Part shown: in pieces, positions 7,570 to 16,591 of the stretch
Position numbering within the stretch: the stretch's first letter is position 1
How the letters are laid out: each line of letters opens with the position of its first letter
Source: Janthinobacterium agaricidamnosum
Lineage (GTDB): Bacteria; Pseudomonadota; Gammaproteobacteria; Burkholderiales; Burkholderiaceae_D
Direction: 5' to 3'
Assembly: GCF_003667705.1 (NCBI RefSeq)
Contig: NZ_CP033019.1
Span: 3,720,001 to 3,784,000 of the forward strand
Length of the DNA stretch: 64,000 nucleotides
Position numbers and translations under genes: made by a program
The notes under the pieces: model-generated
The model's input: only the letters and a program-made list of their open reading frames with translations
Told to the model about the DNA's origin: nothing
Database searches by the model: none

Positions 7570-9711
7570 ATGAAAATAAACTTGCATAAATTGCCTCTGG
7601 CCGCCGCCTGCGCGGCCGCCCTCCTTCTTGCCGCCTGTGGCGGCGGCAGTAGCAGCAGCCCCGCTGACCCGGTTCCGCCCGTCGTGCCGCCGCCGGCAAC
7701 GACGCTCAGCGGCACTGCCGCCGTCGGCGCGCCCATCTCGGGCAGCGTGGTGGCCATCGATAGCAAGGGCAAAGTGTCCACGGCGGTCAATACCGGCGCC
7801 GGCGGGGCATTTACGGTGGACGTGGCCGGCATGACGGCGCCGTTTTTCCTCAGCATCACCGGCTCGTCCGGCGGCAAGCAGGTGACGCTCAATTCCATCG
7901 CCACCGCGGCGGGACAAACCGTCAACATCACGCCGCTGACCGACCTGATCGTCTCCACGGCGTCGGGCCAGCCCGGCGGCACGGCCCTGGCCGCCGTCTG
8001 CGCCCCCGTCGCCAATACGGTATCGGCCGCCTGCACTGCGGCCCTGGCCAATGCCGCGACGCAGCAACGGCTCGATGCGGCCGTGGCCGCCGTCGTCGCC
8101 ATGATCAAACCGATTAATACCGGCAATACCAATCCGCTGACGGGCGCCTTTGTTGCCAACGGCACGGGCATGGACGCCGTGCTGGACCAGATCCTCGTCG
8201 CGCCCGCGGAAGCGCAGGGCGCCATGGCCACCGTCACCCTGATCGCCACCAACAGCGCGCTGGGCAGCGTAACCCTGCCGGCCGCCGCCGGCGGCGCGCC
8301 GACGATACCGGCAGCGACGCCGCCATCGGACGCCGACCTGGCCAGAGCGACGGCCGCGGCCAGTGTCTTGCCGGAAATCCGCGCCTGCATGGCCTCGCTC
8401 AGCGCCCTGTATCCGAAGACGGGCTTCGTCGTGCCGTCGGCGGCGGCCGTGTCGCCGTTCATCGACAGCAGCTTCAACATGGGCGCGGCGGTGGGCAAGG
8501 CCGACATTGTGTCCGCCCTGAGCAGCGCGGACCAGGCTGCCCATGCGGGCCTGACGATCGAGGCGCTGGGCCTGGCCAGCGTCAGCATGCAGCCCTTGAG
8601 CGCCGATGAAATCGCCACGCTGACGTCCGCGAGCAGCACTTCGACGACGCGCGTCGCCGACTTCATCGGCAATCGCCTCGGTGCCGGGGCGACGGCCATC
8701 GCCTTTACTTCAGGCAAGCCCAGCAGCGCATGGGTACAGTTACGCATAGGAACAGATGCGGGCATGCTCAACTGGAAGCTGGTCAAGACGGGCGACACCA
8801 GCGGCTGCGCCGGCGGCTGGAAACTGGCCGGCAGCGGCCACCTGGACATGCACATGAATGCGCGCATCCAGCGCAACTTCGATACGGCCGGTACGGCCAG
8901 CTTTGCGCGCGAATGGGCAGCCCACGTCGAGCTCGACACCGTGCTGCAGGAAAATCCGGCCGTCAACAAGATCGACGTGCGGGGACCGGGCCTGACGACG
9001 TTCGGTGACTTCCAGATACCGGGCTCGGCCGGCAGCAAACTGCAGCTGATCCTGCCGGCCACCGGCTACACCCACATGCGGGTAGCCGACAGCAATGGCG
9101 CCGCCAGCACTTTCTACAATAACGCGGAAGCCATCCAGAGCTGCCAGGACCTGGCCAGCCTGCCCGCCAGTACGCCGGGCCTGGGCGCGGGTACGGCTTG
9201 CATCGACGAAACGAAAGTGGCACCTGGAAAAATCTACGTGTGGACCCTGAAAACGCCGAATGGCGCCGTCAGCGCCTTCCCGTTCCAGATCAATGCCGTG
9301 CCCCTGTCGAAAGCGTTTGCCAAGGCCAACCAGGCCAGCCTGTTCGCCACGCTCACCAGCATCACGCCGGCGAAACTGTCGTCCATCCCGGCCGCCGCCC
9401 TGCTCGATGGCGCGGTGACCTTCAATTACACGCAGTCGGCCACCTACGGATCGAAAATGGATAATTGCGGCCTGTATCTGTTCAATAACACCACGCCGGT
9501 GCTGAACGCGGAGCAAAATGCGGTTGGACAGGAAACCTCGTGCACGTTCACGACCTCGGGGCTCAATGCGCTGGCCTCGAACGTGGCGGACCCGGCGCAA
9601 TCCGGCGCCTCGCTGTTCAAGTTCACCGGTCCCGTGACAAGCGGCGGACTGTGGGTGACCACCATCGTCCTGGGCAACCAGGCGTCGTCGGGCCAGCCTT
9701 ACCCGAATTGA
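7570..9711 (+). CDS. large exported lipoprotein of unknown function
   Basis: 713 residues. The first ~23 residues form a lipoprotein signal with lipobox LLAAC (Cys23), followed by a Gly/Ser/Pro-rich linker. Residues about 45-100 look like a carboxypeptidase-regulatory-type beta domain (LSGTAAVGAPISGSVVAIDSKGKV, TPLTDLIVSTASG). The rest is Ala/Thr/Ser-rich with few charged residues, typical of secreted cell-surface proteins of this family of bacteria. A bidirectional terminator follows at 9781-9814. It sits on the opposite strand inside what would otherwise be a four-copy tRNA-Arg array. No enzymatic motif is visible. Confidence 0.78.
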   Translation: MKINLHKLPLAAACAAALLLAACGGGSSSSPADPVPPVVPPPATTLSGTAAVGAPISGSVVAIDSKGKVSTAVNTGAGGAFTVDVAGMTAPFFLSITGSSGGKQVTLNSIATAAGQTVNITPLTDLIVSTASGQPGGTALAAVCAPVANTVSAACTAALANAATQQRLDAAVAAVVAMIKPINTGNTNPLTGAFVANGTGMDAVLDQILVAPAEAQGAMATVTLIATNSALGSVTLPAAAGGAPTIPAATPPSDADLARATAAASVLPEIRACMASLSALYPKTGFVVPSAAAVSPFIDSSFNMGAAVGKADIVSALSSADQAAHAGLTIEALGLASVSMQPLSADEIATLTSASSTSTTRVADFIGNRLGAGATAIAFTSGKPSSAWVQLRIGTDAGMLNWKLVKTGDTSGCAGGWKLAGSGHLDMHMNARIQRNFDTAGTASFAREWAAHVELDTVLQENPAVNKIDVRGPGLTTFGDFQIPGSAGSKLQLILPATGYTHMRVADSNGAASTFYNNAEAIQSCQDLASLPASTPGLGAGTACIDETKVAPGKIYVWTLKTPNGAVSAFPFQINAVPLSKAFAKANQASLFATLTSITPAKLSSIPAAALLDGAVTFNYTQSATYGSKMDNCGLYLFNNTTPVLNAEQNAVGQETSCTFTTSGLNALASNVADPAQSGASLFKFTGPVTSGGLWVTTIVLGNQASSGQPYPN

Positions 9712-9780
9712 CGGGGCCCGGCCACTGCAGCGCGCCGCGATGGGGGCGGCGCGCTGCACGCTTGCCTTTCGCTGGACGAA

Positions 9781-9814
9781 AAAAAACCCGGAAAGCGAAC
9801 TTTCCGGGTTTTTT
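9781..9814. terminator. bidirectional intrinsic terminator
   Basis: A 15-bp perfect inverted repeat with a CGAA loop (9781-9795 and 9800-9814): six A, then CCCGGAAAG, loop, CTTTCCGGG, then six T. It ends the plus-strand lipoprotein transcript and the minus-strand transcript of the three clustered tRNA-Arg genes. Confidence 0.93.
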
Positions 9815-9829
9815 CACTACTGCTGATAC

Positions 9830-9906
9830 TGGTGCGGCTGGCAGGAATTGAACCCACGACCCCTTGGTTCGTAGCCAAGTACTCTATCCAGCTGAGCTAC
9901 AGCCGC
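9830..9906 (-). tRNA. tRNA-Arg (ACG), copy 2
   Basis: 77 nt, identical to the copy at 7228-7304, with encoded CCA. It is the last gene of a three-tRNA minus-strand operon and lies just upstream of the terminator at 9781-9814. Confidence 0.97.
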
Positions 9907-9997
9907 AAACTCTGACACACTTCGCCGAACGGCGCGAAGCTTGAAACTTTCATCAGAACGAAGCGAACTTCATTCCGGCAACGATACTAATCAATAC

Positions 9998-10074
9998 TGG
10001 TGCGGCTGGCAGGAATTGAACCCACGACCCCTTGGTTCGTAGCCAAGTACTCTATCCAGCTGAGCTACAGCCGC
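9998..10074 (-). tRNA. tRNA-Arg (ACG), copy 3
   Basis: 77 nt, identical to the other three copies, middle gene of the cluster. The spacers of 91 nt (to copy 2) and 82 nt (to copy 4) show no similarity to each other, so the amplification is old enough for spacers to have diverged or only the gene bodies are homogenised. Confidence 0.97.
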
Positions 10075-10156
10075 AAAACTTCTACAACATTCCATCAACA
10101 ACATGGAGGTGAAACTTGTCACAACAAAACCAGGCAAAGTCTGATTTTCAGTATTC

Positions 10157-10233
10157 TGGTGCGGCTGGCAGGAATTGAACCCACGACCCCTTGGTTCGTA
10201 GCCAAGTACTCTATCCAGCTGAGCTACAGCCGC
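10157..10233 (-). tRNA. tRNA-Arg (ACG), copy 4
   Basis: 77 nt, identical to the others; first gene of the three-tRNA cluster, with a TATAAT box starting 11 nt upstream of its 5' end. Confidence 0.97.
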
Positions 10234-10243
10234 GCAGGCAAAC

Positions 10244-10272
10244 ATTATAGCGTATTCATTTCGCTTTGAAAA
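10244..10272 (-). promoter_or_regulatory. sigma-70 promoter of the three-tRNA-Arg operon
   Basis: On the minus strand: TTTTCA (10272-10267), 17-nt spacer, TATAAT (10249-10244). The -35 box is weak (4 of 6) and the -10 box perfect. A second, stronger promoter pointing the same way lies at 10433-10461. Confidence 0.65.
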
Positions 10273-10661
10273 GTTCGATTTTTCAATCGCTTAGCTGATT
10301 TTGCAGAATACCGCCCCGCATGATCGACTACCTTTTCACTGCCAAAAAGCTGACGCCTTTTTATCGCAGGGCACTTTTGCTTCCGCAGTCGCGTCCAGCG
10401 AATCGAGGAGTTGCTGCCTCGAAAGAAGCGGGATTATAGGGACTGCTTTCCAGCCTGTCCAGTGCTATCTGCAGGCGGCGCGCAAGCGTGCGGTGGCGGT
10501 GCCCCGCTTGGGGCTACAATACCAGCCAGACAGGGGCGCTTTTGCCTCCCCTGATGCATGACGGCGGACATTGAGCATCATGACCTATTTAACTGAGCTT
10601 AGCGACGGCGGCCCGGCGGGACAAGCGCCCGTGCGGCAGATTCATTGTTGCAGGATTTCCG
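10273..10661. other. intergenic region without a protein gene
   Basis: Between the tRNA cluster and the hybrid kinase. An 86-codon open frame on the plus strand (10301-10561) has no Shine-Dalgarno sequence and no protein-like composition. The only clear signal is the minus-strand promoter at 10433-10461. A short hairpin CGATT-GAAA-AATCG (minus strand, about 10276-10289) lies between that promoter and the tRNA operon. Confidence 0.5.
10433..10461 (-). promoter_or_regulatory. strong stable-RNA-like promoter pointing into empty sequence
   Basis: On the minus strand: TGGACA (10461-10456), 17-nt spacer, TATAAT (10438-10433), then a CCCGC discriminator typical of growth-rate-controlled rRNA/tRNA promoters. 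The predicted start is near 10426, 190 nt upstream of the first tRNA-Arg of the cluster. It may be a distal tRNA promoter or may drive an unrecognised small RNA between 10250 and 10426. Confidence 0.6.
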
Positions 10662-13169
10662 ATGGCCAAGCATGACCGCGAGCAAGATCTGCTTCCCCCA
10701 TCAGCGCCGCTGAGCCTATCGGACGAGCGCCTGTCCAACTTGCTGGAAGGTATTACCGACGGCTTTTGCCTGCTCGACCGCGACTGGACCATCCGCTACC
10801 TCAATACGCGCGGCGCCGCCATGCTCGCGCCGCAACACGCGCCTGGCCCCGGCATGGCGGGCAAGAACCTGTGGCATGCCTGCCCCGCCCTGCATGGCAC
10901 GGAACTCGAAACCCAGTACCGGCGCGCCATGGCGCAGCAGCTCAGCTGCAGTTTCGAACTGCTGTATCCGCCGCTGGGGCGCTGGCTGGAAGTGCGCATC
11001 TTCCCTTCCAGCGAAGGCTTGACCACGTATATCCAGGACATCAGCCAGCGCAAGGCGGCCGAGGAAAACTTGCGTCACAGCGAGGAAGACTTGCGCGCAC
11101 TGGCCAATTCCATTCCGCAACTGGCCTGGATCGCCAGCTTCGATGGCACCATTGCCTGGTACAACCAGCGCTGGCACGACTACACGGGCACCACTGCCGA
11201 ACAGATGGCGGGCGACGGCTGGAGCATCGCCTATGACGCGCAGCACCTGCCTTCCATGCTGCAAGCCTGGAAGGCCGCCTTGCGCGAGGGCACGCCCTTC
11301 GAAATGGAGTTCCCCATCCGCGGTGCCGACGGCCAGTACCGCTGGTTCCTGACGCGCGCCAATCCCGTGCGCGACCGGGGCGGCCAGCTGCTGCGCTGGT
11401 TTGGCACGAGCACCGACGTCGATCAGGTCAAGCGGGCGCAGGAAGCCTTGCGCGATGAAACGCGCGTACTGGAGCTGCTCAACAATACGGGCGCGGCCCT
11501 GGCCAGCACCCTCGACTTGCCGGCCCTGCTGCAGGAAACCGTCGATGCGGCCACGCGCATCAGCGGCGCGCGCTTCGGCGCCTTTTACTATGATGATGCG
11601 GGCGATATCCACGACGATCCCGACGCTCTGCCCGCGGCACGCGCCGTCAACGGCATCAGCCTGCGCCAGGCAGATGCCATCGCCACGGAACTGCGCCAGG
11701 GAGCGGCCATGCGCCAGAACGACTTGCTGGCCGCGCCCGACGCCAGCGCCGGCGGCGCGCCGCCGCTGCGCAGCTGCCTGAGCCTGCCCGTCAGCTCGCG
11801 CTCGGGCCTGCTGCTGGGGCGCTTGCTGCTCGGCCATCCGCAAGCGGGCATGTTCAGCGCGCGCAGCGAACGCATCGTCTCGGCCATCGCGGCCCAGGCC
11901 GCCGTCGCGCTCGACAATACGCGCCTGTACGCGGCCGCCACGCGCGCCGCCGAAGAGCGCAAGGTGCTGCTCGACAGCGAACGCGAGGCACGCGCCGACG
12001 CCGAGCGCACGAACCAGCTGAAAGACGATTTTCTCGCCACGCTGTCGCACGAACTGCGCACGCCGCTGTCGGCCATCCTGGGCTGGGCGCAGGTGCTGCG
12101 GCGCGGCACGCGCGACCAGGCCGACCTGCACCGCGGCCTGCAAAGCATCGAACGCAATGCGCGCGCGCAGGCGCAACTGATCGAAGACTTGCTCGACATG
12201 AGCCGCATCACTTCCGGCAAGGTGCTGCTGGACCTGCAAACCATCGTGCCCGCCAGCATCATCGCCTCGGCCATCGAAACCCTGCGCCCGGCGGCCGACG
12301 CCAAGCACATCGCCATCCACAGCAACATCGCCAGCGATGCGGGCAGGATCACGGGCGACCCCAGCCGTATCCAGCAAGTGATCTGGAACCTGTTGTCGAA
12401 TGCCCTGAAGTTCACGCCGCAAGGCGGCCGGGTCGAGATCGGCGTGCGCCGCGAGGCAAGCCGCCTGGCCATCACGGTGAGCGACAACGGCGTCGGCATC
12501 AAGAAAGACTTCCTGCCCCACGTGTTCGACCGCTTCCGCCAGGCCGACGCCTCCACCACGCGCCGGCATGGCGGCCTGGGGCTGGGACTGGCGATCGTCA
12601 AGCACCTGGTGGAGCAGCATGGCGGCACGGTCACGGTCAGCAGCGCCGGCGACATGCAGGGCGCCAGCTTTACCGTGCGCCTGCCCCTGGGGACGCGAAC
12701 CGCGCCGGCGCGGCCAACGGGCGGCGACTTGCCCGCCAGCCATGACTTGCGCGGCGTCACCGTCCTGCTGGTCGATGACGAGGCCGATGCGCGCGAACTG
12801 ACGGCGCGCATCCTGCGTGACAGCAACGCTGAAGTGCATGGCGCCGGCAACGTGGCGCAAGCGCTGCAACTGCTGGACCAGGTACACCCGCATGTGCTGG
12901 TCAGCGACATCGGCATGCCTGACGCCGACGGTTTCGACCTGCTGGCGCAAATCCGCGCGCACGCCTCCCCTGATGCGGCCCGGCTGCCCGCGCTGGCGCT
13001 GACGGCGTTCGCGCAACCGCAGGACCGCCAGCGGGCACTGGCCAGCGGCTTCCAGGCCTGGGTCTCGAAACCGCTCGACCCGGCCGAACTGCTGGCGGCC
13101 GTGGCGCAACTGGCCGCAACGCGCTCCCTCGCGCAGCGTCCTGAAGAGGGCAGCAATACGCCGCCCTAA
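10662..13169 (+). CDS. hybrid sensor histidine kinase / response regulator (PAS-PAS-GAF-HisKA-HATPase-REC)
   Basis: 835 residues with no membrane helix, so a cytoplasmic sensor. Order: PAS with PAC (about 20-130), second PAS (about 139-258, with IAWYNQRWHDYTG), GAF (about 270-420), HisKA with SHELRTP and phospho-acceptor His463, HATPase_c with N box NLLSNALKF, G1 DNGVGI and G2 GGLGLGLAI, then a C-terminal receiver (about 705-820) with the acidic pair in VLLVDDE, phospho-acceptor Asp749 (VSDIGMP), and the conserved Lys in WVSKPLD. Signal from PAS or GAF would pass His463 to Asp749. No Hpt domain follows, so the receiver may act as a phosphate sink or feed the REC-GGDEF protein encoded 306 nt downstream. 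Confidence 0.93.
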   Translation: MAKHDREQDLLPPSAPLSLSDERLSNLLEGITDGFCLLDRDWTIRYLNTRGAAMLAPQHAPGPGMAGKNLWHACPALHGTELETQYRRAMAQQLSCSFELLYPPLGRWLEVRIFPSSEGLTTYIQDISQRKAAEENLRHSEEDLRALANSIPQLAWIASFDGTIAWYNQRWHDYTGTTAEQMAGDGWSIAYDAQHLPSMLQAWKAALREGTPFEMEFPIRGADGQYRWFLTRANPVRDRGGQLLRWFGTSTDVDQVKRAQEALRDETRVLELLNNTGAALASTLDLPALLQETVDAATRISGARFGAFYYDDAGDIHDDPDALPAARAVNGISLRQADAIATELRQGAAMRQNDLLAAPDASAGGAPPLRSCLSLPVSSRSGLLLGRLLLGHPQAGMFSARSERIVSAIAAQAAVALDNTRLYAAATRAAEERKVLLDSEREARADAERTNQLKDDFLATLSHELRTPLSAILGWAQVLRRGTRDQADLHRGLQSIERNARAQAQLIEDLLDMSRITSGKVLLDLQTIVPASIIASAIETLRPAADAKHIAIHSNIASDAGRITGDPSRIQQVIWNLLSNALKFTPQGGRVEIGVRREASRLAITVSDNGVGIKKDFLPHVFDRFRQADASTTRRHGGLGLGLAIVKHLVEQHGGTVTVSSAGDMQGASFTVRLPLGTRTAPARPTGGDLPASHDLRGVTVLLVDDEADARELTARILRDSNAEVHGAGNVAQALQLLDQVHPHVLVSDIGMPDADGFDLLAQIRAHASPDAARLPALALTAFAQPQDRQRALASGFQAWVSKPLDPAELLAAVAQLAATRSLAQRPEEGSNTPP

Positions 13170-13475
13170 AAAGATGATGCAAAGAAATACATGATGCAGT
13201 ACAAAATGACTATTTTCATGGGCTAGCCTTCCTACTTTCAGACGCGGCTCTGTCCTACAAGCAACTAAGCTAAAGTTTGCTACACTGAAATGCAGAAACG
13301 CACCTGCACGGCAGGCTGGAGATGGCGGCCTGGGCCGGCGAGAACGTCAGAAGCGAGCTCAAGCGCTGTTGTGCGCCCTAACTTGTTGCAAGGCGCTACT
13401 ATCTTCCCCACTGCCGTCAGCCCATCATCTGCGGTGGAAGCCAGCGTTGCATAGACCGTATAACCGAGACCTTAC
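13170..13475. other. intergenic region, leader of the REC-GGDEF gene
   Basis: 306 nt between two signalling genes on the same strand. I find no protein gene, tRNA or convincing terminator hairpin. It presumably holds the promoter of the downstream diguanylate cyclase, but I cannot single out a convincing -35/-10 pair. Confidence 0.4.
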
Positions 13476-14459
13476 ATGCCCAGCCAAGATGAGATTTTGA
13501 AAGCCAAAATTTTGGTCGTCGACGATTCACCCGACAATGTTGACCTGATGCTGGAAATCCTGCGCGATGCCGGCTACACCAATGTGACGGCCACCATGCG
13601 TCCGGCCCAGGTTTGCCCCCTGCACCGGGAGCATTGCTACGACCTGATCTTGCTGGATCTGCAAATGCCGGAACTCAATGGTTTCCAGGTCATGAAAGGC
13701 TTGAAGGAAATCGAGCATGGCGGCTACCTGCCCGTGCTGGCCCTGACGGCACAGCCGAGTTTCAAGATCGCCGCCCTGGAAGCGGGCGCGCGCGACTTCA
13801 TCAGCAAGCCCTTCGACCTGATGGAAGTGCACAAGCGCATCCACAACATGCTGGAAGTGCGGCTGCTGTACAAGGAACTGGCGCAATACAGCAAGCAGCA
13901 GCAGGAACTGGCGCTGCACGATCCGCTGACGGGCTTGCCGAACCGGCGCCTGCTGGAAGACCGCATCGAGCATACCTTGCAGCAATCGGCCCGCAGCCGC
14001 GGCAAGTCGGCCATCCTGTACCTGGACCTGGACGGCTTCAAGGCCATCAACGACAGTTACGGCCACGGCTATGGCGATGAAATCCTGAAAATGGTGGCGG
14101 CCCGCCTGGTGAGCGCATCGCGCAAGGAAGACACGGTGGCGCGCATCGGCGGCGACGAATTCGTCATCGTGCTGGGCAACCTGGCCGGCAAGGGCGACGC
14201 ACGCGAACCGGCCGCCAAGCTGATCGAAGTCATTTCCGAGCCGTATTTCATCAACGACCTGACCCTGCGCCTGTCGACCAGCATCGGCATCGCCATCTAC
14301 CCGGACGACGCCAGCACCGTCGAATCCCTGCTGGGCGCGGCCGACACGGCCCTGTACGAAGCCAAGCGTGCCGGCAAGAACCGCTTTTGCTGCATCCCGC
14401 ACGAGGTGATCGCCTCGCAGGTAAATATGCAAAAAAACAACATTCCGTCGATCGCCTGA
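13476..14459 (+). CDS. response regulator diguanylate cyclase (REC-GGDEF)
   Basis: 327 residues. The receiver domain (about 10-125) has DD at 16-17, phospho-acceptor Asp61 (LLDLQMPE) and Lys111 (SKPFD). The GGDEF domain (about 145-305) has an intact active site GGDEF at 225-229 and an inhibitory I-site RKED at 216-219, five residues upstream, so product feedback by c-di-GMP is expected. Phosphorylation of Asp61 would promote dimerisation and c-di-GMP synthesis from two GTP. The hybrid kinase upstream is the natural candidate partner. A strong bidirectional terminator follows at 14481-14526. Confidence 0.93.
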   Translation: MPSQDEILKAKILVVDDSPDNVDLMLEILRDAGYTNVTATMRPAQVCPLHREHCYDLILLDLQMPELNGFQVMKGLKEIEHGGYLPVLALTAQPSFKIAALEAGARDFISKPFDLMEVHKRIHNMLEVRLLYKELAQYSKQQQELALHDPLTGLPNRRLLEDRIEHTLQQSARSRGKSAILYLDLDGFKAINDSYGHGYGDEILKMVAARLVSASRKEDTVARIGGDEFVIVLGNLAGKGDAREPAAKLIEVISEPYFINDLTLRLSTSIGIAIYPDDASTVESLLGAADTALYEAKRAGKNRFCCIPHEVIASQVNMQKNNIPSIA

Positions 14460-14480
14460 GTTTTTACGCCGCACCGCACA

Positions 14481-14526
14481 TGAAAAAAACCGGCAAGCCA
14501 CGTTGATGGCTTGCCGGTTTTTTCAT
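14481..14526. terminator. bidirectional intrinsic terminator
   Basis: A 17-bp inverted repeat (A-tract, CCGGCAAGCCA, 6-nt loop CGTTGA, TGGCTTGCCGG, six T) between the convergent REC-GGDEF gene and the small hypothetical gene. The A-run on one side and T-run on the other make it work on both strands. Confidence 0.93.
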
Positions 14527-14538
14527 GAGCACGATGTT

Positions 14539-15244
<706 letters not shown>

Positions 15245-15958
15245 ATGTCCGCACAAACAGATCCGAACAAGGAAGCGGCCCAGGCCGATGCGGAACGCGC
15301 CGCCGATCTCAGCGAGTTGCTCGGTCATGTCAACACCAGTTGGGACAATGAACGGCGCGCCCTGTCGCGCCAGCTGCACGACAGCCTCGGCTCGTCGCTG
15401 ACGGCGCTGACCATGCACCTGTCGCTGCTGACGCAAAAAATGCCGCAGGAAGCGGCCTTGCTCGACCGCGCCGCGACCATGAAGCAATTGCTGCTGAATG
15501 TCATCGAGACCAACCGGCAAATGCAGATGAAGCTGTGGAACGACAAGCTGGAGTTTCTCGGGGTGAATGTGGCGCTGGGCGAGCTGGCTGCGCAATTTGC
15601 GGAACAGCACAAGATCACCGTGCGCTGCAGCCTGCCCGAAGATGAACTGATCTGCCCGCGCAACGTGGGCGTGGCCCTGCTGCGCACCCTGGAAGAGGCG
15701 CTCAGCAATATCGCCGCGCACGCGCAGGCAAGCGAAGTGGATATCATCATTGACGACAACGACGAGGCGCTGATGATGACCGTCAAGGACAACGGCAGCG
15801 GCTTGCCGGCCAGCGTGCCCGTCGAAATGAGCAAGCACGGCCTGCGCGCCGTGCGCGAGCGCGTGCATTACCTCGGCGGCAGCCTGAGCCTGACGGCGAA
15901 TCCACAAGGCGGCATGGCCCTGACTGCCGTCTTGCCGCGCATTAGCCCGAAAGAATAA
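15245..15958 (+). CDS. soluble NarL-type (HisKA_3) sensor histidine kinase
   Basis: 237 residues, no membrane segment and no sensory domain beyond a ~35-residue coiled N-terminus. The HisKA_3 box RQLHDSLGSSLTAL holds the phospho-acceptor His. The HATPase_c domain has the N-like box EALSNIAAHAQA and a G1 box KDNGSGLP, and the terminal GMALTAVLPR matches the end of the NarX/DegS/LiaS group. Such kinases pair with NarL/LuxR-type response regulators, but none is encoded nearby, so this is an orphan. The signal may come through a partner protein or another kinase. Confidence 0.88.
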   Translation: MSAQTDPNKEAAQADAERAADLSELLGHVNTSWDNERRALSRQLHDSLGSSLTALTMHLSLLTQKMPQEAALLDRAATMKQLLLNVIETNRQMQMKLWNDKLEFLGVNVALGELAAQFAEQHKITVRCSLPEDELICPRNVGVALLRTLEEALSNIAAHAQASEVDIIIDDNDEALMMTVKDNGSGLPASVPVEMSKHGLRAVRERVHYLGGSLSLTANPQGGMALTAVLPRISPKE

Positions 15959-16032
15959 TCCCTGCCAGACAGCATCGGGCCGGAACATCGCCGGGCGCCC
16001 TGCCCCGCTCAACGATACGACGAGGAGACCGC

Positions 16033-16548
16033 ATGCAACGACTGATCCCCACCCTGCTGGCAGCGCTGCTGGCCATGGGCGCCGCCCAGGCCGCCGACAA
16101 GACCGTGCCGCCGCCGGAAACCGTGGACAAGCTGGCCTGGCTGGCCGGCTGCTGGAACGTCGACGGCGCCGAACCCGGTTCCGGGGAACAATGGAGCACG
16201 GCCGCCGGCGGTACCATCCTCGGCACCAGCCGCACCGTCAAGGGCGGCAAGACGACGGCCTTTGAATTCGTGCAGATCCGCCTCACGGAACCGGGCCAGC
16301 TGGCCTACATCGTGCAGCCGTCGGGCGAGCCGCCCGTGATCTTCAACCTGCTGCGCCAGGACAAGCCGAATGAATTCATCTTCGCCAACCTGGACAATGA
16401 CTTCCCGAGCCGCATCACCTACCGCCAGGACAGCGAGCGCATCTTGCACGCCAGCATCACCGGCACCTTGAAGGGCAAGCTCACCACCATCGCCTTCCCC
16501 ATGACGCGGGGCCGCTGCGACGCGGCGCCCCTCGCGCGCGGCAAATAA
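16033..16548 (+). CDS. DUF6265 domain exported protein
   Basis: 171 residues with a clear signal peptide (first ~20 residues ending GAAQA). The mature part begins with the DUF6265 hallmark LAWLAGCWNVDG and continues with EQWSTAAGGTILGTSRTV, FEFVQIR and IFNLLRQDKPNEFIFANLDNDFPSRITYR, a lipocalin-like beta-barrel pattern. No function is established for the family; it is probably periplasmic. A rho-independent hairpin follows immediately. Confidence 0.82.
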   Translation: MQRLIPTLLAALLAMGAAQAADKTVPPPETVDKLAWLAGCWNVDGAEPGSGEQWSTAAGGTILGTSRTVKGGKTTAFEFVQIRLTEPGQLAYIVQPSGEPPVIFNLLRQDKPNEFIFANLDNDFPSRITYRQDSERILHASITGTLKGKLTTIAFPMTRGRCDAAPLARGK

Positions 16549-16549
16549 A

Positions 16550-16574
16550 AAGGGGCCGCAAGGCCCCTTGTTTT
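16550..16574. terminator. bidirectional intrinsic terminator
   Basis: Inverted repeat AAGGGGCC-GCAA-GGCCCCTT at 16550-16569 followed by GTTTT on the plus strand and by TTTTT on the minus strand. It lies between the convergent DUF6265 gene and the NADH dehydrogenase gene and should end both transcripts. Confidence 0.88.
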
Positions 16575-16591
16575 GTTACGGCGCAAACTGC

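Noticed and set aside
9831..10233. regularly spaced identical 77-nt units resembling a repeat array
   Set aside because: They are complete tRNA-Arg genes, not CRISPR repeats.
9991..10245. 84-codon minus-strand open frame with an internal duplication
   Set aside because: It is read through two identical tRNA-Arg genes; the repeated peptide is an artefact of the duplicated tRNA sequence.
10301..10561. 86-codon plus-strand frame in the gap before the hybrid kinase
   Set aside because: No Shine-Dalgarno sequence, no recognisable protein features, and it overlaps a convincing opposite-strand promoter.
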